Below are positions 24,589 through 33,677 of a DNA stretch of 62,329 bases, piece by piece; position 1 is the stretch's first letter; every line of letters begins with the position of its first letter. Location: the NCBI RefSeq assembly GCF_015558675.1, contig NZ_JADMOL010000007.1:201188-263516 (forward strand), written 5' to 3'. Source of the stretch: Paenibacillus sp. 1001270B_150601_E10 (lineage in GTDB: Bacteria; Bacillota; Bacilli; Paenibacillales; Paenibacillaceae). Position numbers and translations under genes: made by a program. A model generated the notes under the pieces. That model ran no database searches and was not told the DNA's origin. It was given only the letters and a program-made list of their open reading frames with translations.

Positions 24589-26240
24589 TGGGGACACGCA
24601 AAAGATTTGACGTCTGGACCAACATTTCGTTCCTCATTTTCGCTTTCTATATTTTGTTTCTAGCTTTTCCTTTATTCACAATGCTGTTCAAGAGCGTATA
24701 CAACGGCACAACAGGAGAATTTTCTTTCGCCTATTTCACGAAGTTTTTCAGCAAACCGTATTACACCAACGCACTTTTCAACAGTATGAAAGTAACGGTC
24801 TGCGTGACCGCCCTAGCGACGATCATCGCAACGCCGCTAGCCTATATAATGGCCACCGTGAAGATTAAAGGAAATGCGACGATTCGGATTATGATTTTGA
24901 TTTCATCCATGTCAGCCCCATTCATCGGAGCTTACTCCTGGATCTTGCTTCTAGGAAGAAATGGTGTCATTACTCAATTTGTCAGCAACACATTTGGCTT
25001 CCAAATGCCTGATATATATGGCTTTACCGGCATTCTTGTCGTCTTAACCCTGCAAATGGTGCCGCTTATCTTCATGTATGTATCCGGCGCGCTTAAAAAT
25101 GTGGATCAATCGCTTATGGAAGCGGCGGAAAGCATGGGCTATAAGGGTCTCAGCAAAATGCGCAAGGTGCTGCTCCCGCTCATTACGCCAACCCTGCTTG
25201 CGGGGGGCCTGCTCGTATTTATGCGCGCTCTCGCTGACTTCGGAACGCCGATGCTCATTGGCGAAGGGTACAAGACCGTTCCTGTGCTGATCTTCAACGA
25301 ATTTATTAGTGAGGTCGGCGGAGACGATGGCTTTGCTGCCGCAATCAGCGTGATCGTCGTGCTGTTTGCAACGACCGTCTTCCTTCTGCAAAAGTTTATC
25401 GCCAATCGCAAGTCCTTCACCATGAGCGCCTTGCACCCGATTGAGGCTAAGAAGAAAAAAGGCGCAGCTAACATCGCGGCACACGCCATCATTTATCTGT
25501 ATACATTCATTGCGCTGCTGCCGCAGCTATACGTAATCTACACGTCATTCAAGAAATCAAACGGTCGTATCTTCGTTGAAGGCTTCTCGCTGCAAAGCTA
25601 TCAAAGCGCCTTCAATAGTATCGGCAGCGTCATTACGAACACGTTCATCCTGGCTATTGTGTCACTCGTCATCATTATCTTGCTTGCGATTCTGATCGCG
25701 TACGTAACCGTTCGCAGAAAGAATGCCCTAACGAATACGCTTGATATTTTCACGATGTTCCCTTACATTGTTCCCGGCTCGATCCTAGGTATCGCATTGT
25801 TGATTACGTTCAATAATAAGCCGCTCATTCTAAGCGGAACAGCCATTATTATGATCATCTCGTTCGTTATCCGGCGCCTGCCATATACGATCCGTTCCAG
25901 TGCAGCCATTCTGCATCAGATTAACGGAGGGATTGAAGAAGCCGCGATCAGCTTAGGCGCTTCCCAGATGAAGACGTTCTTCAAGATCACACTTCCGATG
26001 ATGCTAGCAGGTGTCGTATCTGGTGCCATTCTAAGCTGGATAACGATCATCACGGAATTAAGCACCTCCATCATCTTATATACTGGCAAGACGAAAACTG
26101 TGACGGTAGCCATTTATACCGAGGTCATTCGTGGAAACTATGGCGTTGCTGCTGCACTCTCCACGATTCTTACGGTCATTACAGTTATCTCACTGCTCGT
26201 CTTCCTGAAGCTTTCAGGACAAAAAGAAGTCTCCCTATAA
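24585..26240 (+). CDS. ABC transporter permease, fused two-domain (FbpB/AfuB type)
   Basis: 551 residues with about 12 membrane helices in two homologous halves, each with an EAA loop (LMEAAESMGYKGLSKMRKVLLP and EEAAISLGASQMKTFFKITLP). This fused layout is typical of ferric-iron and AfuB-like importers. The ATG overlaps the ATPase stop by four bases. A small hairpin at 26356-26388 lies in the 228-base gap before the sensor kinase gene. Confidence 0.92.
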   Translation: MMGTRKRFDVWTNISFLIFAFYILFLAFPLFTMLFKSVYNGTTGEFSFAYFTKFFSKPYYTNALFNSMKVTVCVTALATIIATPLAYIMATVKIKGNATIRIMILISSMSAPFIGAYSWILLLGRNGVITQFVSNTFGFQMPDIYGFTGILVVLTLQMVPLIFMYVSGALKNVDQSLMEAAESMGYKGLSKMRKVLLPLITPTLLAGGLLVFMRALADFGTPMLIGEGYKTVPVLIFNEFISEVGGDDGFAAAISVIVVLFATTVFLLQKFIANRKSFTMSALHPIEAKKKKGAANIAAHAIIYLYTFIALLPQLYVIYTSFKKSNGRIFVEGFSLQSYQSAFNSIGSVITNTFILAIVSLVIIILLAILIAYVTVRRKNALTNTLDIFTMFPYIVPGSILGIALLITFNNKPLILSGTAIIMIISFVIRRLPYTIRSSAAILHQINGGIEEAAISLGASQMKTFFKITLPMMLAGVVSGAILSWITIITELSTSIILYTGKTKTVTVAIYTEVIRGNYGVAAALSTILTVITVISLLVFLKLSGQKEVSL

Positions 26241-26355
26241 GAGGTCGCTTGTAGATCTCGAAGAGATAAAGGAGCAGCAAGGCTCGAAGCTTGCATTCTA
26301 TCATGAAGCACGCCTGCTTCCCGTTCGGCAAGCGTTCTGATTACTCAATCCCTAT

Positions 26356-26388
26356 CAAGTCGGCACCTTCTCCAGGAGGGCCGGCTTG
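26356..26388 (+). terminator. Hairpin between the ABC operon and the sensor kinase
   Basis: CAAGTCGG / CCGGCTTG (one G-U pair) with a 17-base loop, followed by weak T-containing sequence. A partial terminator is plausible. Confidence 0.4.
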
Positions 26389-26468
26389 GTTGCATTTGGA
26401 TGCCCTGCTCTCGAAAGCAAAACCTTATAATAAACATTGAAAGGGCTTACAAGGCGTAGGGGGGACCT

Positions 26469-28157
26469 ATGGAACAAAAACAAATTCGCAACTTCAAAGA
26501 GACTACTCGTCGTTTATTTCAACTCTATGCTGTCATTCCATTTTCCATTGTAATCGTATTGTTTTTCATTTTCACCATTATTAATGGCCGAATGAATTTG
26601 ACGCAAAAGACGATAGAAGCTGCGGATTCCATCAACAAGTCCATGGCTGAGGTGTATCGACAGTACGATGAGGAAATGAATCGCATGGCCAACTCGCCTG
26701 CCGTGATCAACTATATGACCACGCATCTTGGCAGCGATAAAGTATACGCCGAATTCTATGAATTCAATAATCGTCAGAAGGTGAAGAGCATCTTCCACAT
26801 CGTGGATACGAACGGCATTTTTCGTGCCAGCTCCGATTCGCCGGATGCGCTATATGCCAGCTTTGCCTTCGGCAATCTCATTAACCGGATTAGTCAAAAA
26901 GCAGGCGATACATTAACCGAGATGAACAGCTTCCGCTACTCGCATGATCGCGATACAAGCTATACGTTCGGTAAAGCCATCATCAAGGACAAGCAGACAC
27001 TTGGCTATATCGTCTATCAGCTATATGAATCTGATATGCAGAAGCTCATTTTCAAACAAAACAATGAGATTGCGATGATTACCGATGAGCATCATTCGAT
27101 TATTGCCACCACCAGCAATGTCACCAAGGGCTCGCTGAACAAATTCAGCCCCGAGCTTAATGCTCAAGGACAGGCTTTATTGAACGGCGGTACGTACTAC
27201 ATGTACTCCAAACGCATACCGGACACGCCTATACAAGTAATTACGCTTAATTCCTACAAGTCTGAGAAATACACCTATTACACGGTATCTGTCTTCATTC
27301 TTGCAGTCAGCCTGCTGCTGTGGATCATCATTCATTTTCTGTCCAACAAGATGTCTGCCCGCAATTCCGAATCGATCGATAAATTAATTCTAGCCTTAGC
27401 CCAGCTGCGCGAAGGTAATTTCAACGGATATGTCGACATCCAGACCAATGATGAATTCGAGATTCTTGGCGATGAGTACAATGTAATGCTAGATCGCTTG
27501 AAGGAATTAATGAACAAAAACAAAGAGCTGTCCGAGCTTCGAACCATCATCGAAGTCAAGCAGCTGCAATCGCAATTTCACCCGCATTTCATCTTCAATG
27601 TACTGGAAACGCTGCGTTATGCCATTAAGATTGACGCCAATCAAGCGCAGGACATCGTTATGCTGCTCTCGAGACTGCTGCGCTACAGCATCGGCAACGA
27701 TCGGAGCGTTCAATTGAAGGACGATATGAATTATGTCAAAGATTATTTGAAGCTGCAGCAGATTCGGTTTAATGAGCGGCTTGAATATCGCTTAACGATA
27801 GCGGAGGAGACCAATCATGTATATGTTCCTAAGCTTGTCCTGCAGCCCATCATAGAAAACGCTATCAAATATGGCTATCAGCATCAAAGCCATGTGCTGA
27901 TCGATATCCAAATCCATCCTTCTGACGGAAATCTGCTGCTGGAGGTGCGTGACAACGGACCTGGTATGGATGAGGAGACGCTGCAACAGTTAAACCATAC
28001 CCTGCAAAGTCAAAATAACACGACGCCACACATCGGACTATATAATGTTCATCGACGTTTATTGCTCCTCTACGGGGAAACAGCCGGCATTCATATCGAA
28101 AGCACACCAGGAAAGGGCACCTGTATAACACTGACAATTCCTTATGAAATGGAGTGA
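26469..28157 (+). CDS. Sensor histidine kinase, YesM/LytS type
   Basis: 562 residues. A membrane helix lies near residues 18-40, an extracellular sensor region follows to about residue 270, then a second helix (YYTVSVFILAVSLLLWIII) and a HAMP domain. The kinase core has QLQSQFHPHFIFNVLETLRY (phosphorylated His) near residue 366, the N-box LQPIIENAIKYG and G-box DNGPGMDE. This is the His_kinase/HATPase pair of the YesM family, which controls carbohydrate and other uptake genes in Paenibacillus. The response regulator begins a few bases after its stop. It probably senses the ligand of the preceding ABC importer. Confidence 0.92.
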   Translation: MEQKQIRNFKETTRRLFQLYAVIPFSIVIVLFFIFTIINGRMNLTQKTIEAADSINKSMAEVYRQYDEEMNRMANSPAVINYMTTHLGSDKVYAEFYEFNNRQKVKSIFHIVDTNGIFRASSDSPDALYASFAFGNLINRISQKAGDTLTEMNSFRYSHDRDTSYTFGKAIIKDKQTLGYIVYQLYESDMQKLIFKQNNEIAMITDEHHSIIATTSNVTKGSLNKFSPELNAQGQALLNGGTYYMYSKRIPDTPIQVITLNSYKSEKYTYYTVSVFILAVSLLLWIIIHFLSNKMSARNSESIDKLILALAQLREGNFNGYVDIQTNDEFEILGDEYNVMLDRLKELMNKNKELSELRTIIEVKQLQSQFHPHFIFNVLETLRYAIKIDANQAQDIVMLLSRLLRYSIGNDRSVQLKDDMNYVKDYLKLQQIRFNERLEYRLTIAEETNHVYVPKLVLQPIIENAIKYGYQHQSHVLIDIQIHPSDGNLLLEVRDNGPGMDEETLQQLNHTLQSQNNTTPHIGLYNVHRRLLLLYGETAGIHIESTPGKGTCITLTIPYEME

Positions 28158-28162
28158 GCCTG

Positions 28163-28951
28163 ATGTTTAAAGTTCTATTGGTCGAGGATGAAGAGATGAT
28201 TCGCAGAGGCATCCGCTTCAGCATTGATTGGCTGCAATACGACTGCATCGTCATGGAAGAAGCGCTGAATGGACAGGACGGCTATGAGAAAATATGCGCG
28301 CTGAAGCCGGATATCGTCATCACGGACATCAATATGCCGATTATGGATGGCATCTCCATGATTCGCGAGAGCTTGCAGAAGCATACGTTCAGCAGCATTA
28401 TCATCTCTGGCTATAATGAATTCCATCTTGCCAAGCAGGCGCTGCAATTGGGCGTGACCGAATTTTTAGTGAAGCCGCTTGAGGATGATCAACTGATCGC
28501 TGCTTTGGAATCCGCCAAGACGAAGGTTGATCTGCAGCGGAAATACGAGGTCATTTCCAACCATCCGCAGGAAACAGAAGAGATCCTGAGCAGCAAATTC
28601 ATGGAGAAAGAAACGAAGACATCGCGGTATGTCTCACAAATGATTGCCTTTGTGCAGGAGAACTATCCGAAAAAGATCAGCATCCACGATCTCGTGGAGC
28701 AGCTTGACTTGAGTGCGTATTACTTGAATCAGAAATTCAAGGCAGAGACGAGCTATACGTTCAACGAGTTTTTGAATCGCTATCGCATCCAAATGTCGAT
28801 CGAACTGTTGAAAACAGGCGACAACAAGGTCTACACCATCGCACAGGACATTGGCTTTAGCGATTACAAATATTTCATCAGCATCTTCAAGAAGTATGCC
28901 CAGATCACACCAAGCCAGTATCAGGAGTACTTCGGCAATAAGAACCATTAG
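28163..28951 (+). CDS. Response regulator with AraC-type DNA-binding domain (YesN-like)
   Basis: 262 residues from ATG 28163, just after the kinase stop, with GGAG upstream. Receiver domain (FKVLLVEDEEMIRRG, phosphoacceptor Asp in PDIVITDINMPIMDG, Lys in FLVKPLEDD) is followed by a linker and a C-terminal AraC/XylS helix-turn-helix pair (KISIHDLVEQLDLSAYYLNQ and IAQDIGFSDYKYFISIFKK, ending TPSQYQEYF). It is shorter than many YesN proteins, which carry a long central region. It probably activates the ABC operon upstream. Confidence 0.92.
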   Translation: MFKVLLVEDEEMIRRGIRFSIDWLQYDCIVMEEALNGQDGYEKICALKPDIVITDINMPIMDGISMIRESLQKHTFSSIIISGYNEFHLAKQALQLGVTEFLVKPLEDDQLIAALESAKTKVDLQRKYEVISNHPQETEEILSSKFMEKETKTSRYVSQMIAFVQENYPKKISIHDLVEQLDLSAYYLNQKFKAETSYTFNEFLNRYRIQMSIELLKTGDNKVYTIAQDIGFSDYKYFISIFKKYAQITPSQYQEYFGNKNH

Positions 28952-28995
28952 CTTTTTCATTCCAAACGCCGTTCGCTGTCGATGCCTATACAAAT

Positions 28996-29043
28996 AAGCG
29001 AGAGCGGAAGACCACCGTGCAGCTCCTCCGCTCTCGCTTTTTA
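28996..29043 (+). terminator. Terminator of the two-component operon
   Basis: A 13-bp perfect stem AAGCGAGAGCGGA / TCCGCTCTCGCTT, loop of 18 bases, followed by TTTTATC on the plus strand. Confidence 0.88.
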
Positions 29044-29101
29044 TCTATTATAAGAGGGTGATGAGTAAATGAAGAGCAGTGTCTCCCCCCTCCTATTTTG
29101 T

Positions 29102-30316
29102 TTATACAAGCATGCCCGCAATTGCCGCGCTCAGAAGGTTCGCCAGTGTTGCAGCAATGACAGCGCGGAAGCCCAGCTCCGCGAGATCCTGTCTGCGGGA
29201 AGGGGCAATGCCACCCAAGCCCCCGATAAGAAGCGCAATAGCTGCCAGATTGGCAAAGCCGCACAGCGCGAAGCTGATGACGACTACGCTTTTTGGAGAC
29301 AAGCTTGCAATCTCAGGGGCAAACGATGTATAAGCTACGAACTCGTTGAGCACGAATTTTTGACCGATAAAGGAACCTGCCTGCAGCGCTTCATTCCATG
29401 GAACCCCGATCAAGAAGGCAATCGGTGCGAACAGGTAGCCTAGAATCTGCTCCAGCGTCAATGCCTCCAAGCCAAACCAGCCGCCAATCCAGCCGATAAT
29501 CATGTTCACGAGGAAAATAAGCGAGATAAACGCGAGCAGCATCGCACCTACGCCAGCCGCGATCTTAAGGCCGTCCGATGCACCGCGTGCTGCGGCATCG
29601 ATAACATTTTTGGACTCCGTATCCTTGACCATGGTGATACGCTCCACCTGAAGCTGATGATTCGTTTCAGGCATCATGATCTTCGCCATGAGCAAGCCAG
29701 CAGGAGCACCCATGAAGGCAGCCGCCAGCAAATATTCAATCGGTACACCGAGCATCGCATATCCGCCAAGCACAGAGCCCGAGACGCACGCCAGTCCGCC
29801 TACCATAACCGCGAACAGCTCTGAACGCGTCATCTTCTCAATGTAAGGCTTAACGACAAGCGGCGCTTCAGTTGGGCCTAAGAAAATATTCGCAGCCGCA
29901 GACATTGATTCCGTCTCGCTCGTCTTGAGCACCTTGGACAGGAATCCGCCGATGATCTTAGTCGCCCACTGCATAATGCCAAGATAGTACAGCACTGCAA
30001 TCAAGGAACAGAAGAAGATAATGATCGGCAGCACCTGCAAAGCGAACGTGAAGCCTGCATTCTCCGCACCGAGAATGCCGCCGAACAAGAACTGAACGCC
30101 TGCATTCGTGGAGTCAATCACACTTTGAACTCCAGTCGCTACGTAATTCAGCAGCTTCTTGCCGAAATCCCACTTCAATACGATTAATGCAAAAATAAAT
30201 TGAATCGCAAACGCGCCAATGACCGTTCTCGGATTAATAGCCTTCCGATTGCTCGAGCACACAAATGCGATCAGCAAAATACCTAAAATCCCTAGAATCC
30301 CCCAAATATATTGCAT
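29102..30316 (-). CDS. Concentrative nucleoside transporter NupC family
   Basis: 404 residues with about 10 membrane segments. Signatures of the CNT family are clear: [24 protein letters not shown] and the [25 protein letters not shown] segment. It imports nucleosides with Na+ or H+. It is the last gene of a minus-strand operon with two nucleoside hydrolases, 106 bases after the second one. No own promoter is evident. Confidence 0.93.
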   Translation of the reverse strand: MQYIWGILGILGILLIAFVCSSNRKAINPRTVIGAFAIQFIFALIVLKWDFGKKLLNYVATGVQSVIDSTNAGVQFLFGGILGAENAGFTFALQVLPIIIFFCSLIAVLYYLGIMQWATKIIGGFLSKVLKTSETESMSAAANIFLGPTEAPLVVKPYIEKMTRSELFAVMVGGLACVSGSVLGGYAMLGVPIEYLLAAAFMGAPAGLLMAKIMMPETNHQLQVERITMVKDTESKNVIDAAARGASDGLKIAAGVGAMLLAFISLIFLVNMIIGWIGGWFGLEALTLEQILGYLFAPIAFLIGVPWNEALQAGSFIGQKFVLNEFVAYTSFAPEIASLSPKSVVVISFALCGFANLAAIALLIGGLGGIAPSRRQDLAELGFRAVIAATLANLLSAAIAGMLV

Positions 30317-30422
30317 AAACAGATCCTTTCTTCATCATGTCAATGACCAAGTTTGTAAGCAGCGAAAGGGCCGGATCGAAGCTCAGCCTTCTGCACTCTA
30401 TCCGAACACGGCTAATGCTTCG

Positions 30423-31379
30423 TTAGTTAATAGCTTTCAATACGTCGAACAGCATCTTTTTAAAGGCATCACGATCGATCGCTTCACAGACGCGAACATT
30501 GCGTGTACGCTCCAAGCGATGATTGATGTCCACTAGGCTGTAGCCTCTTGTCAGCTCACCAACCGTCTCCACGTCCACATGATACAGATTCGACTTCGTC
30601 ATGATGCGCTCATCTGCCGCTACAGCAGCAAGCAGCGTATCCGGATGCGTGGTGCCGTTCAAGCGATGAACCGTCTTGTTGAAGCGCATGACGACCTTGT
30701 TCACGTCCTTGAAGAACTGTGCGCCCTTCGTTCCGAGCGCCTCGATCTCTTCATGGTCTTGATCGTCCATGATGGAATATTGCGTGCACATTTCCCAGCC
30801 GACCATCGTGATCGGAATGCCGGAATGAAGCACGATCTTCGCCGCTTCCGGGTCCACGTAGAAGTTGTACTCCGCACTCGGCGTGATATTGCCCAAGGCA
30901 TTGTTCGTGCCGCCCATAATATATAGGTGCGGGATCTTCGGAGCAATCGTCGGGTCCTTCTTAATCGCCATCGCGATATTGGTTAAGGGTGCTATCGCTA
31001 ACAGATGAATCTCGCCAGGATTCTGATGAACCATCTCGATTAGGAAGTCGATCGCATGACCGCTTTCCGGAGACTGAGTCGCTTTTTCGAAAAAGGAATC
31101 GCCCATGCCATCCTTGCCATGCACATCCTCTACAGTGCAATGTTCCTTCTGGCCCAGTCCCATCAGCGGTCCCTCATAGCCCTTGTACACCGGAACCTTG
31201 CCGCTATGTCCTGCGGCTTGAACGGTATAGAGTGCATTCTCCACCTGCTGATCGAACTGGACATTGCCGCCCGTAATCATAATGCCTTCCACTTGGAAAT
31301 AGTGAAGGGCAGTCAAAATCGCAATCGTATCGTCGCCAGCGGTATCGGTATCAATAATGACTCGTTTTTTCTCTGACAT
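30423..31379 (-). CDS. Nucleoside hydrolase (IunH/Rih type)
   Basis: 318 residues. Starts MSEKKRVIIDTDTAGDD, giving the DXDXXXDD calcium-binding motif of inosine-uridine hydrolases, with later family segments LLAIAPLTNIAMAI and HPDTLLAAVAADERI. It splits ribonucleosides to free base and ribose. The start codon overlaps the stop of the upstream hydrolase (TAATG), so both are co-translated, followed by NupC. Substrate preference cannot be told. Confidence 0.92.
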   Translation of the reverse strand: MSEKKRVIIDTDTAGDDTIAILTALHYFQVEGIMITGGNVQFDQQVENALYTVQAAGHSGKVPVYKGYEGPLMGLGQKEHCTVEDVHGKDGMGDSFFEKATQSPESGHAIDFLIEMVHQNPGEIHLLAIAPLTNIAMAIKKDPTIAPKIPHLYIMGGTNNALGNITPSAEYNFYVDPEAAKIVLHSGIPITMVGWEMCTQYSIMDDQDHEEIEALGTKGAQFFKDVNKVVMRFNKTVHRLNGTTHPDTLLAAVAADERIMTKSNLYHVDVETVGELTRGYSLVDINHRLERTRNVRVCEAIDRDAFKKMLFDVLKAIN

Positions 31380-32332
31380 TATGATTCCCTCTTCTCTGAT
31401 GCTTTTTTCGCCAATTCGGTCATGTAATCAAAGAAGGCATCACGATCCACATCATATACGACATGAACAGGACGTCCTTCCTCTGTCTCCACCGTACGGC
31501 CTTGGCTTGCCCCCTCTGTAATGACAATGCTGTTGACCGTTTGTACCTTCACAAGATCACTCTTGCCAACAAAGGCCGTCGTCAATACATCCCACAAATA
31601 GTAGGTCGAGTTGGTCGAAAAATGAACGAGAGGCGGCACCATTGCATAGCATTGACCCAGAAAATCAACGCCGATATGCTTGCGCTCCTTCGCCCAGCGT
31701 TCACGAACATCGAGCGTAAGCGGTACTTGGTTCGTGCTCTCGAGTGCAACCAGATCAATCTCGATTCCGCTCTCCCAGACGCGAGCAGCCGCATCAGGGT
31801 CCCAGAATACGTTCCATTCTGCCGTGCCGTCATGCTCAGGCTCGTGCACATTGCCCGCTTCGCGGAATGTACCGCCCATCCAGACGAGGCGTTCGACTTT
31901 CTCTTCGATCGCAGGATCGATATCTAAAGCGCGAGCAAGGTCAGTCAGCGGACCTGTGAACAGAAGCGTCGTCTTGCCTTCTGTCGCGCGCAGCGTGTCA
32001 ATAATATGAAGGTGAGCAGGCTTGTCTGCCACGGGTGTAACGACTTTGCCGGACTCATTAAGAAGCGGCAGGGCATCCACGTAGAACGCATGCATGCGCC
32101 AGTCCTTCGGGAATGGATTCTTCCCGCGAGAATTAGACTCGGCTACATTGAGCCCGCCTTTGCCAAAGCGATCCATGATCTTGCGGCTTGCGAACACAGC
32201 CGGCTCCAAGTAGCAATCTGCTGGAATGACGGATACACCGGTCAACTCCACATTGTCCATTTGCAGCAACAAAAACAAAGAAATCAGATCGTCAACGCCG
32301 CCATCATGGTTAAAATAAATGTTTTTCTTCAT
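31379..32332 (-). CDS. Nucleoside hydrolase-family protein with altered metal motif
   Basis: 317 residues from ATG 32332 with GGAGACAAG upstream. Overall the fold matches nucleoside hydrolases (LLFTGPLTDLARALD, LDVRERWAKERKHIG), but the N-terminal motif reads NHDGGVDD instead of DTDXGXDD: the first Asp is Asn. This keeps three of the acidic ligands, so activity may persist with changed specificity. First gene of the nucleoside salvage operon, coupled to the next hydrolase by TAATG. Confidence 0.85.
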   Translation of the reverse strand: MKKNIYFNHDGGVDDLISLFLLLQMDNVELTGVSVIPADCYLEPAVFASRKIMDRFGKGGLNVAESNSRGKNPFPKDWRMHAFYVDALPLLNESGKVVTPVADKPAHLHIIDTLRATEGKTTLLFTGPLTDLARALDIDPAIEEKVERLVWMGGTFREAGNVHEPEHDGTAEWNVFWDPDAAARVWESGIEIDLVALESTNQVPLTLDVRERWAKERKHIGVDFLGQCYAMVPPLVHFSTNSTYYLWDVLTTAFVGKSDLVKVQTVNSIVITEGASQGRTVETEEGRPVHVVYDVDRDAFFDYMTELAKKASEKRES

Positions 32333-32783
32333 CTTGTCTCCATTCCATACATCACACTTCATTTGTTGTAAATGTATTCTGTGCATCAGTATAAAGTGTT
32401 GTAAAACCGAACGAAAATGTTTCAGAAAACAATATCATTCGGAATCCACTAAAAATCATACTAGAATTTCATTAAAAAATATATAGTTTAGTGAAAAATA
32501 TTTGAATTATGAAGCAATAAAACATTTATTGCTAATTTCTGAAAAAAATTGCCATTCCAAGTTTCCTTTCCCCTTACTATGTCTGCTCTTGTGCTTCTTT
32601 ATGAATTTATTCGGAAGATTCTAGAAAACGCAAAGCGACCGCTCCCCTGTTAAGCCAGAGAGGCGCTCGCCGCTACCTTTCATGCTTTTTATTGATCTTC
32701 TTGACAGGGAAATAAACATAACATTCATCCTGATCCTGTTCAGTAAACATGTACTTGCTGTCCCTCATCGCTATATACGTCTA
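32333..32783. other. Non-coding interval upstream of the nucleoside operon
   Basis: 451 bases, AT-rich from about 32400 to 32560, holding the promoter region of the minus-strand hydrolase operon (a -10-like TATACT lies at about 32390 on the minus strand). An imperfect GC-rich inverted repeat at about 32633-32670 may end the transcript of the minus-strand gene at 32784. No gene recognised. Confidence 0.4.
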
Positions 32784-33560
32784 TTACCGATTGCTAGGCA
32801 GCCAAGCCCCTCTGCTTAGCAGGATAGCCGCCAGCATCATCCCGATTGCACCAAGCAATATGGCATTCCAGCGATCCATGACTCTATAATATAGGTCGGG
32901 CGAAAGGTAGGCTCCATGCCGATATAACGCATGATCAACTGATCTCGCGATGAAGCGCTTTCCTTTGCTTAAGCTCCACCCTTGCTGTCGTATCTCAGCA
33001 CGAACAGGCGGATTGACCTTTATAACTTTGTCCAGCACAGCCTCCAAGCTATTTATATCTACATAATAATAGTTCTGATTGCTTTCCAGATCAGAATCCT
33101 CTGCCAGCCTAAACGGGCGAACGTAACGCCAGCCCTGCTCATAGCTAGGATAGCTGGTATAGCCGTATCCCACCTCGTAGAAAGGAGAGCCTGTTGTCTG
33201 TTCTGGGATAGCGATGATGGTCGTTCCCTTGGCGATCTCCAGCGCAGCCGCTTCCCCGCTTCTTGGAATTTCAGCGTAATATTTTAACGAGACAGGAGTC
33301 TCTATACGACTCGTCAATGGATAATCAGGTAACGTAAAGATATCGGGGAAATAGGACATATAGGCTGCGAAGTCCATCTGCTCCATCGGAACAGCCTGCT
33401 GATAAGGACTAGCATTGGTGGCAGCTGAGAACTCTTTTCGGAGTTGATGATTGTGATACATAGCGGCCCCTGTCCGATACATGAAAAAACAAAAGAGGAG
33501 AATGACAGTCACCACGGCACACCACCATAGAATAGGTTTAGAAGCAGACGGAATTGACAT
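32784..33560 (-). CDS. Hypothetical membrane protein, two TM segments
   Basis: 258 residues with a membrane helix at about 10-30 (ILWWCAVVTVILLFCFFMYR) and another near the C-terminus (ILLGAIGMMLAAILLSR), enclosing an extracytoplasmic domain of about 190 residues rich in aromatics (YEVGYGYTSYPSYEQGWRYV). No known family recognised. It stands alone at the boundary between the conserved left half and the defence island. The large outside loop hints at an envelope role. Confidence 0.7.
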   Translation of the reverse strand: MSIPSASKPILWWCAVVTVILLFCFFMYRTGAAMYHNHQLRKEFSAATNASPYQQAVPMEQMDFAAYMSYFPDIFTLPDYPLTSRIETPVSLKYYAEIPRSGEAAALEIAKGTTIIAIPEQTTGSPFYEVGYGYTSYPSYEQGWRYVRPFRLAEDSDLESNQNYYYVDINSLEAVLDKVIKVNPPVRAEIRQQGWSLSKGKRFIARSVDHALYRHGAYLSPDLYYRVMDRWNAILLGAIGMMLAAILLSRGAWLPSNR

Positions 33561-33607
33561 GTCATTAGTCTCCTTTTTGGGTGATTGTAATTATCCTATG
33601 CAAGGAT

Positions 33608-33643
33608 AGAAAAACAGCCCAAAGGTAGTAGTCTCTGGGCTGT
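33608..33643 (-). terminator. Terminator of the DUF4011 helicase gene
   Basis: ACAGCCCA / TGGGCTGT stem, 14-base loop, followed by TTTTTC on the minus strand. Confidence 0.82.
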
Positions 33644-33677
33644 GGATCGAATTGTTACTCCATACCTTAGTAATGTC

